Assembly (NCBI RefSeq): GCF_900172355.1
Contig: NZ_FWFZ01000035.1
Coordinates: 1-34,178 of the forward strand
Reading direction: 5' to 3'
Source of the DNA: Roseisalinus antarcticus
GTDB taxonomy: Bacteria > Pseudomonadota > Alphaproteobacteria > Rhodobacterales > Rhodobacteraceae
DNA: 34,178 nt
Below, in pieces: positions 24,645 through 31,307 of the stretch (its first letter is position 1; the number at the start of each line of letters is the position of its first letter). Both the position numbers and the translations under genes were made by a program. The notes under the pieces were generated by a model. The model was not told the origin of the DNA. It did no database searches and saw nothing but the letters and a program-made list of their open reading frames with translations.

Positions 24645-25283
24645 ATGAGCCTTGCCCGGATCGAAGACCGCATGGCGTGCCATCACCTCGGCGTGATGGG
24701 GGCGCTGCATCTGGACGAGGGTGAGGTGCCGGGGCACGCGACGCTGGTACTGCTCGGCCCGGCCGGGCCGGAGTTCTGGGACCATTTCACGGGCTGTTCG
24801 GAATATCGCGACGAGCGCCCCGACCCGATGGATCGCTGGTCGACCCGCGTCATCACCGAGGCTGCGCAGGATCTCGGGGGCAGGGCGCTCTTTCCTTTTG
24901 GCGGACCGCCCTGGCAGCCCTTCCTCGACTGGGCGCGGCGCAGCGGGCGGGCCTGGCCGTCGCCCGTGGGTCTGCTGGTGCATGACGCGGCGGGGCTGAT
25001 GGTGTCCTATCGTGGGGCGATCGCGGTGCCGGACCGGCTCGATCTGCCGCCAGACGGCGCGCGCCCCTGCGACACCTGCACGGGTCAGCCCTGCCTTGCC
25101 GCCTGCCCGGTGGACGCTTTGAGGCCCGGCGCCTATGACGTGCCGGCCTGCCGCGCCGATCTCGACCGCGCGGGCAATGACTGCCGCGCCCGCGGCTGCG
25201 CCGTGCGCCGCGCCTGCCCGGTCAGCCAGTCGCATGGCCGCCCCGAGGCGCAATCGGCCTTTCACATGGGGTATTTCGGATGA
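24645..25283 (+). CDS. ferredoxin-like [4Fe-4S] protein
   Basis: Conserved alphaproteobacterial protein of 212 residues with two C-terminal cysteine clusters. The first, CDTCTGQPCLAACPVDAL, is a ferredoxin-type binding motif. The second, DCRARGCAVRRACPV, is consistent with a second [4Fe-4S] cluster or part of the same site. The layout recalls the iron-sulfur half of epoxyqueuosine reductase, but the catalytic N-terminal domain of that enzyme is not present. Function unknown; probably electron transfer. ATG 24645 is preceded at some distance by AGGA; ATG 24615 is in frame as an alternative. Its stop overlaps the next ATG (ATGA). Confidence 0.7.
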   Translation: MSLARIEDRMACHHLGVMGALHLDEGEVPGHATLVLLGPAGPEFWDHFTGCSEYRDERPDPMDRWSTRVITEAAQDLGGRALFPFGGPPWQPFLDWARRSGRAWPSPVGLLVHDAAGLMVSYRGAIAVPDRLDLPPDGARPCDTCTGQPCLAACPVDALRPGAYDVPACRADLDRAGNDCRARGCAVRRACPVSQSHGRPEAQSAFHMGYFG

Positions 25284-25567
25284 AAGACCTGATCCTGATG
25301 CGCCACGCCAAATCCGCCTGGGGTGATGCGAGCCTCGGCGATCATGCCCGCCCGCTCAACAAGCGCGGGCAACGGGCGGCGACAGCGCTCGGGCAGTGGC
25401 TGCGCGCCGAAGATCTCGTGCCCGACCAGATCCTCTGCTCGACCTCGGCGCGCACGCTTGCGACCTGCGACCGGCTCGGCCTGCCCTTGGCCCCCGACCT
25501 GCTGGACAGTCTCTACCTTGCCGAACCCGCCGACATGCTGGACAGCTTGCGCGGCGCGCGCGCATAG
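25280..25567 (+). pseudogene. SixA-type histidine phosphatase gene, 3'-truncated
   Basis: N-terminal 95 residues of a histidine phosphatase. The active-site motif is LILMRHAKSAW (catalytic RHG-like RHA), followed by ARPLNKRGQRAA and SARTLATCDRLG. Family members run to about 160 residues and need a second His in GHNP, which is missing. The reading frame ends at 25567 in sequence that belongs to a tyrosine-recombinase fragment on the other strand. The join lies in the repetitive GCGCGGCGCGCGCGC stretch. It overlaps the ferredoxin-like gene by four bases, as expected for the original operon. Likely non-functional. Confidence 0.8.
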
Positions 25568-25858
25568 GCGATCCGCTCGGGGATCTCCGCCCGGTTCAGC
25601 GTCACGCCATGGAAAAAGCGCAAGGCGCAGACCGTCTGGTTGAGCGCCGGCCACGAAATGCCCTGCGACACCAGATAAACCTGAAAGGCCCGGACATCCT
25701 CCAGCCCCAGCCGATCCGGTGAGCGGTCGAAATGCCGAGCGAACCTGGCAACGGCATGAAAACAGGACCGCCCGTGTGGCCGGCGACAGGTTGCGAAGCG
25801 TCATGTCGCGGTTCATACGGCGGCACAACGGGCTTACCGCTGATGTGGCATCAGTCAT
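25545..25858 (-). pseudogene. tyrosine recombinase/integrase N-terminal fragment, frameshifted
   Basis: From ATG 25858 (AGGAG nine bases before it) the minus strand reads MTDATSAVSPLCRRMNRDM, then TLRNLSPAT. After a frame change near 25775 it continues as FHAVARFARHFDRSPDRLG, then WPALNQTVCALRFFHGVTL and AEIPERIAYARAPRKL. This is the core-binding N-terminal part of the integrases found with IS91-like elements. The catalytic domain (R, HxxR, Y) is absent because the match stops at the sixA join. It cannot be active. Confidence 0.7.
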
Positions 25859-26365
25859 GGGATGATCTCCTGATCAAAGGTTGGTCTTGAGCAACCAAAC
25901 CTTCCCATCAGCAGGCCATTCCCGCCGATAACGACACCCCTCCCGCGTCAGCGGGTCCGTTCAATCTGTGATCGCTGTCCGTCGTCGCCTTGAACCTGCG
26001 TGTTCTTTCAACGTTGAACCCGTTTTCGCACATCAGCCGGCCGGCCCAATGGTGGCCCGGATCGACGCCGATCTCTTTTCAGCCCTGCGGTCACCCCTCG
26101 GGGGACAATAGCCGCCCGGATACAGGCACGAATGTACCGTCTCATCCGCCAGAGCGACCCCGCCCATGCGCGATCCGCGTCGGGCCGGGTGACTGCGGAC
26201 GGCCCGCAATCCAGATCCGGACGGCATCCGTACGGGAGATGTCTGGTCTGCCTTTGCCCGGTATGCATCTCCTTTGCCGCGGTGCATGCTGTCACAGGAT
26301 CGGCACCACCAGCATGAAACGTGATCCGGGGAAGATCACGAGCAACGCGGCGACAGACCGGGATG
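25859..26365. other. 507-base stretch of probable mobile-element debris
   Basis: A bulged hairpin at 25877-25903 precedes the integrase start. The rest has only open frames without recognisable protein sequence. Its position between an integrase fragment and an IS3 fragment suggests remains of elements. No RNA gene or repeat array was seen. Confidence 0.4.
25877..25903 (-). repeat. hairpin upstream of the integrase fragment
   Basis: AAGGTTGGT (25877-25885) pairs with ACCAAACCTT (25894-25903) over nine base pairs with one bulged A and an 8-base loop. Located 19 bases before the integrase ATG, it may belong to the end of the parent element or to its 5' leader. Confidence 0.4.
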
Positions 26366-26506
26366 GCACCCTTCGAACATATCGACGGCTTCCGAAATCC
26401 GCGCCGTCGGCACTCCGCCCTCGGTTGGAAACGCCCCGCGGCTCTCGAAGAAAAAGAGGCCCAAGCGGGCAGTTGGGGCGACACCAGACCGCCAAAGTTT
26501 CCATAG
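26366..26506 (+). pseudogene. 3' remnant of an IS3-family transposase gene
   Basis: The frame ending at TAG 26504-26506 contains FEHIDGFRNPRRRHSALGWKRPAALEE, the C-terminal signature of IS3 OrfB. Compare YNPSRRHSALGYKSP in the intact copy at 16397-17260. Upstream sequence shows no DDE domain, so only the tail remains. It differs in sequence from the intact copy and from the 2142-2288 remnant, so three different IS3-type elements have visited this window. Confidence 0.65.
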
Positions 26507-26592
26507 TGTCCGAATGGGTGCCCGGATACTCTGCCATACGTTTCAAATAGTCCTCTTGCAAATCCCACACGCAAACCGCTATCAGGCACTTA

Positions 26593-26679
26593 GGAGAGGT
26601 GGCCGAGTGGTCGAAGGCGCACGCCTGGAAAGTGTGTAGGCGGGAAACCGTCTCGAGGGTTCGAATCCCTCTCTCTCGG
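26593..26679 (+). tRNA. tRNA-Ser (anticodon GGA) with damaged 3' acceptor end
   Basis: The sequence folds as a class II tRNA: acceptor GGAGAGG, D-arm GGCCGAGTGGTCGAAGGC, anticodon loop CTGGAAA (anticodon GGA), a long variable arm GGCGGGAAACCGTCTC, and T-arm GAGGGTTCGAATCCCTC. The 3' acceptor strand is TCTCTCG where TCTCTCC is needed, so the first pair would be G-G, and no CCA follows (GGGGCTAG instead). Sequence typical of tRNA-Ser stops exactly where island DNA begins. The gene is probably an integration-site scar or a defective copy, although a single terminal mismatch might be tolerated. Confidence 0.85.
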
Positions 26680-26682
26680 GGG

Positions 26683-26747
26683 CTAGTGATCTCGTACTGA
26701 CCAGATTTCGGGGCCTTTTGCCCAGGCTTGAGGAGCTTGTCAGACAT
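26683..26747 (-). pseudogene. YjzC-like small protein gene, truncated
   Basis: From ATG 26747 the minus strand encodes MSDKLLKPGQKAPKSGQYEI, the start of YjzC-like small proteins. The frame then runs into the tRNA-Ser complement and loses the family's conserved GPRGG continuation. Its ATG overlaps the stop of the HTH gene by eight bases (ATGTCTGA), so the two were once an operon. The break marks the junction with the tRNA. Confidence 0.5.
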
Positions 26748-26925
26748 GCCCCACCTCCATGGACACCGGCGGGACGTCCGCAAAGCGCTTGCCAGTCGCA
26801 ATCTCGCTGATCCGTCCCTGATTCAGATCGAAATCTGCAGCGATCCGGTGCTGGAAGTCTCCCCGGGCGAGCCGGGCCTTGATGATCGACACCTCCTGCG
26901 GTGTCAGTTTGGTGATAGTAGCCAT
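26740..26925 (-). CDS. small helix-turn-helix protein
   Basis: 61-residue protein with a single HTH-like domain: TPQEVSIIKARLARGDFQHRIAADFDLNQGRISEIATGKRFADVPP. The pattern (IAADFDLNQGRISEI) suggests DNA recognition of the Cro/resolvase-helix type. Similar short proteins are frequent in alphaproteobacterial islands. ATG 26925 has AGGAG nine bases before it. Downstream, the broken YjzC-like frame overlaps its end. The target is unknown. Confidence 0.6.
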   Translation of the reverse strand: MATITKLTPQEVSIIKARLARGDFQHRIAADFDLNQGRISEIATGKRFADVPPVSMEVGHV

Positions 26926-27064
26926 TCAGGCATACTCCTGGGCGCGGATGAAAAGATTTGCCCCGGAGTCCCGAACCGTCTATCTCTTGCGTACCACCAC
27001 GAGAGTGCTTCGGTCTCCGGAGCCACGTTGGTCGGGTGCGCCTAAGCCCTTCCGACGTGTAGTG

Positions 27065-27096
27065 AAAAGCGGGGTGCCTTGCCGGGCGCCCCGCTT
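27065..27096 (-). terminator. Rho-independent terminator of the higBA operon
   Basis: AAGCGGGGTGCC (27067-27078) pairs with GGCGCCCCGCTT (27085-27096), 12 bp with one G-T pair and a 6-base loop. On the minus strand the stem is followed by TTTT. It begins five bases after the antitoxin gene's stop, so it ends the higBA transcript. Confidence 0.8.
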
Positions 27097-27101
27097 AATC
27101 T

Positions 27102-28331
27102 TTATGCAGCAACCTCCATCAGCAGCGGTCTCACTTCATTCGTGCCGACGAATTGCGACAGAAGCCGATAGTTGTGCATCTCATGACGGATGCGCCCGGC
27201 GACGATGGCGGGGTGCACGTCGGCCTTCCGCGCCAGCGAGAGGACGTTCTGAACGCTCGGGCTGAAACGCGCCGGATGCTCATCCCAAAGCTCTGACGGA
27301 ATCAACGCTTCCTGCGCCCACTCGTCAGCTTCGCGTTCGCGCTCGTCATCGCGCTCATGGTTGCGCTCGCGAAGCTGAAGATCGTCAATGAAGATCTCGC
27401 CGTCTCCATCTGGGAAATGGCGGCCGATGTGCGCAAGTTCATGCAGCAGGCAGAACCAGAAGTTGTCCAGGCGGTCATAACGGATCGTCATTCCGACGAC
27501 GGGAACCTTGTCGACGGTCCACATCGCAGCGCCGTCGAGATAGGTCTTCGGCAGGTGGGCTGCGACGACAAGGGCGATACCGTGCTTCGCGAGCTTCTCT
27601 TGGGCCAGTTTCGGGCCTTCGTCGAAAGTACTTAGCCGAGCGAGCTCTCGCATGAAAACACGGTCGATAGTCCCGGTTTTGTAGACGCCCGCAAGCCCAG
27701 CACGGCGTGCCACGCAGAGGATATGGAGACACCACGCTTGCAGGGCATGCACATCCGACTTGGCGTTCGCGCGAGCGCCGCCACCTTGGCGAAAGAGCGC
27801 CGGTGGAAGAGCATTCGGTCCGCCGGCGCACGCAATCAGCTCACGCACGATTTCCTCCGTGCGATCCTTCATGTCTGCTGTCTTATTGATCCAGCCTCGC
27901 TTCGCCATCTCCGCGATCGGGAAGTGATCGAGCTCGATACCCGCTGGAGCCTTTAGCAGGCTTTCCCCATCCCGGATCAGCACTTCAGCGGGAATGCCCA
28001 GATGCTCATGCAGTGCGCGGATCATCTTCAGAGTCAGATCGCGCTTACCGCTCAAAATCTCAGAAGTCTTGGCCCGGCTTCCGAAGATCGGGGCTAGGTC
28101 ACTTTGGCTCATCCCAAGCTGTTGCATGCGAAATTTGATCGCTTCTACGGGATTGGGTGCATCCATTGGAAAACGCCGGTCTTCGTAGACCTCGACGAGA
28201 GTCGCGAGCACGTCGAGCTCGTCATCCTCCGTGGGAGAACGCCCCATATCCATGAGCGCTTCAACGCGGGCGAGAGCGGCTGCGTAGTCCTGCTCGGAAT
28301 GAATTGGCCGAATACGATGTTCGCTTATCAT
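27102..28331 (-). CDS. higA: HigA-type antitoxin fused to an ImmA/IrrE metallopeptidase domain
   Basis: 409-residue two-domain protein. The N-terminal third is a HigA antitoxin: HSEQDYAAALARVEALMD near residue 12, then an XRE-type helix-turn-helix VEAIKFRMQQLGMSQSDLAPIFGSRAKTSEILSGKRDLTL at about 62-102. The C-terminal half is an ImmA/IrrE-type protease domain with HELAH near 297-301 and the distal EREADEWA as third zinc ligand. ATG 28331 is preferred (GGAGG seven bases before); GTG 28334 is an alternative. The HigB stop overlaps it (TGATG). Ordinary HigA is about 100-130 residues, so the fusion is notable: the antitoxin might be cleaved, or might cleave a partner, under stress. That is inference. 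Confidence 0.85.
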   Translation of the reverse strand: MISEHRIRPIHSEQDYAAALARVEALMDMGRSPTEDDELDVLATLVEVYEDRRFPMDAPNPVEAIKFRMQQLGMSQSDLAPIFGSRAKTSEILSGKRDLTLKMIRALHEHLGIPAEVLIRDGESLLKAPAGIELDHFPIAEMAKRGWINKTADMKDRTEEIVRELIACAGGPNALPPALFRQGGGARANAKSDVHALQAWCLHILCVARRAGLAGVYKTGTIDRVFMRELARLSTFDEGPKLAQEKLAKHGIALVVAAHLPKTYLDGAAMWTVDKVPVVGMTIRYDRLDNFWFCLLHELAHIGRHFPDGDGEIFIDDLQLRERNHERDDEREREADEWAQEALIPSELWDEHPARFSPSVQNVLSLARKADVHPAIVAGRIRHEMHNYRLLSQFVGTNEVRPLLMEVAA

Positions 28332-28624
28332 CACACTTCCTCCGCGTTGATCTCGTCGTACTCCTTGTGAGTCCCTAGAAAACGGACAAACCCTATCCCC
28401 TTCTCGTAATCGAACTTCACGATCAGCCGATATTTGTTGCCGCAGATATTAAAGACCACACGCCCACCTTTGAGAATGCTCGCGCTGCGGTACTGGGCCT
28501 TGATGTCTGCTGGCGTTTTCCACTCTGCTCGCTTTGCCTCAGCCCACCAGACGTCGATCTGCGCCTTCGCATCTGGAAAGCGCTCCCCGAAAGCGATTAG
28601 CTTGGGCCGGGCGATAATTCTCAT
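28331..28624 (-). CDS. higB: HigB-family mRNA interferase toxin
   Basis: 97-residue toxin of the HigB (PF09907-like) family, a ribosome-dependent mRNA cleaving enzyme with a RelE-like fold. It begins MRIIARPKLIAFGERFPDAK and contains WWAEAKRAEWKTPADIKAQY, then RVVFNICGNKYRLIVKFDYE and FVRFLGTHKEYDEI, which match the family along its full length. The toxin gene comes first and the antitoxin second, the order typical of higBA. A strong promoter lies directly before the ATG. Complete and probably functional together with the downstream antitoxin. Confidence 0.88.
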   Translation of the reverse strand: MRIIARPKLIAFGERFPDAKAQIDVWWAEAKRAEWKTPADIKAQYRSASILKGGRVVFNICGNKYRLIVKFDYEKGIGFVRFLGTHKEYDEINAEEV

Positions 28625-28632
28625 CCATCACG

Positions 28633-28660
28633 CTTATACAGCGATCCCTAGAGATGTCAA
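28633..28660 (-). promoter_or_regulatory. near-consensus sigma-70 promoter of higBA, probably giving a leaderless mRNA
   Basis: The minus strand shows TTGACA (28660-28655), 16 bases, then TATAAG (28638-28633), only eight bases before the higB ATG at 28624. Transcription would start within a base or two of the start codon. CTAGA occurs twice (28648-28652 and 28663-28667) on either side of the -35 and could be part of a HigA operator. TCCCT/AGGGA at 28671-28683 adds an inverted repeat. Confidence 0.6.
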
Positions 28661-28773
28661 TGCTAGACGTTCCCTGTGAGGGAGCACATGGGTAGTGCCT
28701 GTCGTGCTGGCAACCTCTGTCAGCCCAACCCGTGCGGTCGTATGATGCGGAAGGTGAACAGGGCCCGAGAAAC

Positions 28774-29190
28774 TTAGCTTCGGGCTAGGTCCGTTACGGA
28801 ACAAGGTCCGTTGCGACCACGCCGCTGCGATTGCCAATCAGTCGGAAGGGGCTCGAGAAGTTGCGACAGCGTCCGATCAGGCTCCTGCTTCCCATCCAGG
28901 ATTGCCTCCACAATGTCCGGCGCGAGAAGCGTCAGACGCAGCACGCGGGTTAGATAGGACACAGCGATGCCTTCGCGCTCTGCCAGTTCGGCGATGGTCG
29001 TGAACTCGCCCGACTCCAGCATCCGCTTCCACCGGAAGGCGCGGGCCAGCGCCTTGATTAGCGTATTGTCAGCCCTGCGCGACTGCGCAGCGCCCTCGGG
29101 CAGCTGCATCTCCTTCCGCCCACCGCGCTTCACGACGCGGAACGGCACGTGGAGCGTAACAGTCTCGGGGATCGGAGTCGCACGGGTCAT
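28774..29190 (-). CDS. helix-turn-helix protein of the recombinase cassette
   Basis: 138-residue protein with a ParB/KorB-like helix-turn-helix at about 64-100 (FTTIAELAEREGIAVSYLTRVLRLTLLAPDIVEAIL). The N-terminus is basic (RVVKRGGRKEMQLPEG). ATG 29190 overlaps the recombinase stop (ATGA), so the two are coupled. A plausible job is controlling or assisting the recombinase, or binding its attachment site; nothing in the sequence proves it. It is the last gene of the four-gene minus-strand cassette. An open frame continues upstream over the recombinase but is not coding. Confidence 0.7.
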   Translation of the reverse strand: MTRATPIPETVTLHVPFRVVKRGGRKEMQLPEGAAQSRRADNTLIKALARAFRWKRMLESGEFTTIAELAEREGIAVSYLTRVLRLTLLAPDIVEAILDGKQEPDRTLSQLLEPLPTDWQSQRRGRNGPCSVTDLARS

Positions 29191-30494
29191 GCGGCTGCGC
29201 CCACGTCGCCGGCCAGCATCTCTCGTGCGAGGCCGCCGAGGCCGTCCACGCGGAGCTGGACGTTCAATCCGTCCGCGCCGAGGTCGACGCGCCCGACCAG
29301 CAGCGCCACGATGCGCGCCCGCTCGGCCGGGAAGAGTTCGTCCCAAAGCGGGTCGACCTGTTGCAGCGCCCCGCGGGCATCGGCCTCGGTCACGTCGCCA
29401 TTCTGCGCGCGCGCCGCTTTCCAAGTCCCTGCCACGATCTCGGGCTGGCGGAACACTGCTCGTAGTTGGTCGATTACGGCCGCCTCGATCTCCCCGGCAG
29501 GCACGCGGCCAACCGGGCACGACCCGGCGCCATGCTTCAGAACCGTCTGGCTGACATAGTAACGGTACAGCCGACCACTTTTCCGGGTGTGGGTCGGCGA
29601 GAACGCGGCGCCGTCGGGACCGAATATCAGCCCTTTCAGCAGCGCGGGCGTCTCGGCGCGGGTGCGCGCGGCTCGCTTGCGTGGGCTTTCTGTCAGGATG
29701 GCGTGAACGCGGTCCCATGTCTCGCGGTCTATGATGGCATCGTGCTCGCCGGGATAGCTCTCGCCCTTGTGCACCGCCTCGCCGATATAGGCGCGGTTGT
29801 TGAGTATCCGGTAAATGTACTTCTTGTCGATCCGGTTGCCGCGCGGGGTGCGGATGCCGCGCTTGCCCACCTCGCGCGCCAGTTCCGTGCCCGAGCCGAT
29901 CTCGAGGAAGCGGGCAAAGATCCAGCGCACATGGTCGGCGCGCTCCTCGTCGACCAGCAGCTTGCGGTTCTCGACCCGGTAGCCATAGGGCGGCACGCCA
30001 CCCATCCACATGCCCTTCTTGCGGCTGGCCGCGACCTTGTCGCGGATGCGCTCGGCGGTGACCTCGCGCTCGAACTGGGCGAAGGAGAGCAGGATGTTCA
30101 GCGTCAGCCGTCCCATCGACGTGGTCGTGTTGAACGCCTGCGTGACCGAGACGAAGGTGACCTCATGGCGGTCGAACACCTCGACCAGCTTGGCGAAGTC
30201 GGCCAGCGAGCGGCTGAGGCGGTCGATCTTGTAGACCACGACCACATCGACCAGCCCGTCCTCGATATCCTCCATCAGCCGCTGCAGACCGGGCCGCTCC
30301 AGCGTCCCGCCCGAGATGCCGCCATCGTCGTACTGATCGCGGACCAGCACCCAGCCCTCGGAGCGCTGGGATGCCACGAACGCCTCGCAGGCTTCGCGCT
30401 GGGCGTGGAGCGAGTTGAATTCCTGCTCGAGCCCTTCCTCGGAGGACTTGCGCGTGTAGATCGCGCAGCGCTGTTTGCGCACCGTGGCCTTCAT
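29187..30494 (-). CDS. large serine recombinase (site-specific integrase)
   Basis: 435-residue recombinase. The resolvase domain begins CAIYTRKSSEEGLEQEFNSL with the catalytic Ser at about 17, followed by KIDRLSRSLADF and a long helix (LSFAQFEREVTAERIRDKV). The Recombinase domain is GVPPYGYRVENRKLLVDEE through RGIRTPRGN. The zinc-ribbon region (LLKGLIFGPDGAAFSPTHTRK) lacks the usual CxxC, as in some subfamilies. ATG 30494 has AGGAGGG before it; start and stop both overlap neighbours (ATGA). Such enzymes integrate and excise phages and islands, so it is a good candidate for mobilising this island. Confidence 0.9.
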   Translation of the reverse strand: MKATVRKQRCAIYTRKSSEEGLEQEFNSLHAQREACEAFVASQRSEGWVLVRDQYDDGGISGGTLERPGLQRLMEDIEDGLVDVVVVYKIDRLSRSLADFAKLVEVFDRHEVTFVSVTQAFNTTTSMGRLTLNILLSFAQFEREVTAERIRDKVAASRKKGMWMGGVPPYGYRVENRKLLVDEERADHVRWIFARFLEIGSGTELAREVGKRGIRTPRGNRIDKKYIYRILNNRAYIGEAVHKGESYPGEHDAIIDRETWDRVHAILTESPRKRAARTRAETPALLKGLIFGPDGAAFSPTHTRKSGRLYRYYVSQTVLKHGAGSCPVGRVPAGEIEAAVIDQLRAVFRQPEIVAGTWKAARAQNGDVTEADARGALQQVDPLWDELFPAERARIVALLVGRVDLGADGLNVQLRVDGLGGLAREMLAGDVGAAA

Positions 30495-30943
30495 GCCCGC
30501 GCCCTCCTGCTTTTCAATCCGAAGAACACCCAGCCATTCCAGCGCGTGCCGGTGATCGCGCGGGCAATGGCCGAGATCGACTTGTAGGGCCGCCCCTGCC
30601 ATTCGAACCCGTCGGCGGTGACGGTAACGACATGTTCCACGTCCTGCCACTCGCGGATCAGCCGCGTTCCGGTGATGGGTGTCATGTCGGCGCGGATGCG
30701 GCTCTTCTTGCGGTCGCCACCGTCGAGTTCCTCGCCCATGCGCTCAAGCCGCCGGATGGTTTCAGGTTTCAGCCCGCCATAGGCCAGTTCCTGGATGCGA
30801 TACGCCAGCCGGCTTTCGAGATAGCGCCGGTTGAACGGCGGCGGCTCGCTGTCGAACAGGTCGCGCCATTGCGCCTTCAGTTCCGGCGTCGTCGCGGTCT
30901 TCAGCGCGGCGAGTCGCGCAGGGATCGGATCGTGGGTTGTCAT
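30491..30943 (-). CDS. DUF2924 domain protein
   Basis: 150-residue protein of the DUF2924 family, recognised from LKAQWRDLFDSEPPPFNRRYLESRLAYRIQELAYGGL and the C-terminal TRLIREWQDVEHVVTV followed by FEWQGRPYKSISAIARAITGTRWNGWVFFGL. The second part resembles a small DNA-associated RAMA-like module, an inference. The family is commonly found directly before large serine recombinases in alphaproteobacterial islands, as here. ATG 30943 has GGAG before it. Its start overlaps the preceding small gene and its stop overlaps the recombinase start. Function unknown; a role in recombination is suspected from synteny. Confidence 0.82.
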   Translation of the reverse strand: MTTHDPIPARLAALKTATTPELKAQWRDLFDSEPPPFNRRYLESRLAYRIQELAYGGLKPETIRRLERMGEELDGGDRKKSRIRADMTPITGTRLIREWQDVEHVVTVTADGFEWQGRPYKSISAIARAITGTRWNGWVFFGLKSRRARA

Positions 30944-31143
30944 GCGGTTCTCCGGTGAGTTGGAGTTGCATGACGGCATGCGCTCGCCGGAGAGTGTAGG
31001 CGAATTTCTCCGGTGTCGTCAGAAGGTTCACCGTGTTCGCGCATTCTCAGCCGAACCAGCCCGAGCGCCAGCAAGCCGCACAACTCGGCGCGGCGCTCGG
31101 CGGGAGTCATCTGATCGGGCGGCAGAGGATTGGGGCGTTTCAT
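30940..31143 (-). CDS. small conserved protein leading the recombinase cassette
   Basis: 67-residue protein starting MKRPNPLPPDQMTPAERRAE with a hydrophobic-charged helix LCGLLALGLVRLRMRE after it. Its stop overlaps the DUF2924 start (ATGA), which makes it the first gene of the four-gene coupled cassette. No function can be assigned. An inverted repeat (31144-31173) lies immediately before its ATG and may regulate the whole cassette. The C-terminal half looks low-complexity and may be less conserved. Confidence 0.6.
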   Translation of the reverse strand: MKRPNPLPPDQMTPAERRAELCGLLALGLVRLRMREHGEPSDDTGEIRLHSPASACRHATPTHRRTA

Positions 31144-31173
31144 GAAGGGCGGGTCCTTGCTGTCTCGCCCTTC
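31144..31173 (-). promoter_or_regulatory. inverted repeat directly before the recombinase cassette
   Basis: GAAGGGCG (31144-31151) and CGCCCTTC (31166-31173) are perfect 8-bp inverted repeats with a 14-base spacer touching the ATG at 31143. In RNA this would hide the ribosome site; in DNA it could bind a dimeric regulator. Either would control all four cassette genes. Confidence 0.45.
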
Positions 31174-31209
31174 TCCTACTCACCGCGATCGCGAACCGTC
31201 CCACGGGGT

Positions 31210-31250
31210 CCAGAGCGCCGCCGGCACAGGCATGCCGGACTCGACTCTGG
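31210..31250. repeat. nested inverted repeat in the divergent intergenic region
   Basis: CCAGAG (31210-31215) pairs with CTCTGG (31245-31250), enclosing CCGGCA (31221-31226) and TGCCGG (31233-31238). The palindrome GAACGTTC follows at 31267-31274. These sit between two divergent gene sets and may be operators or a recombinase core site. Confidence 0.4.
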
Positions 31251-31307
31251 GTTGTTAAGGCTGATAGAACGTTCAGCGAACATCCGATTCCATTCCGGGA
31301 GGTTCCA

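Noticed and set aside
26008-26589. 193-codon minus-strand open frame in the debris region
   Set aside because: Crosses the IS3 tail and has no recognisable sequence; biased composition.
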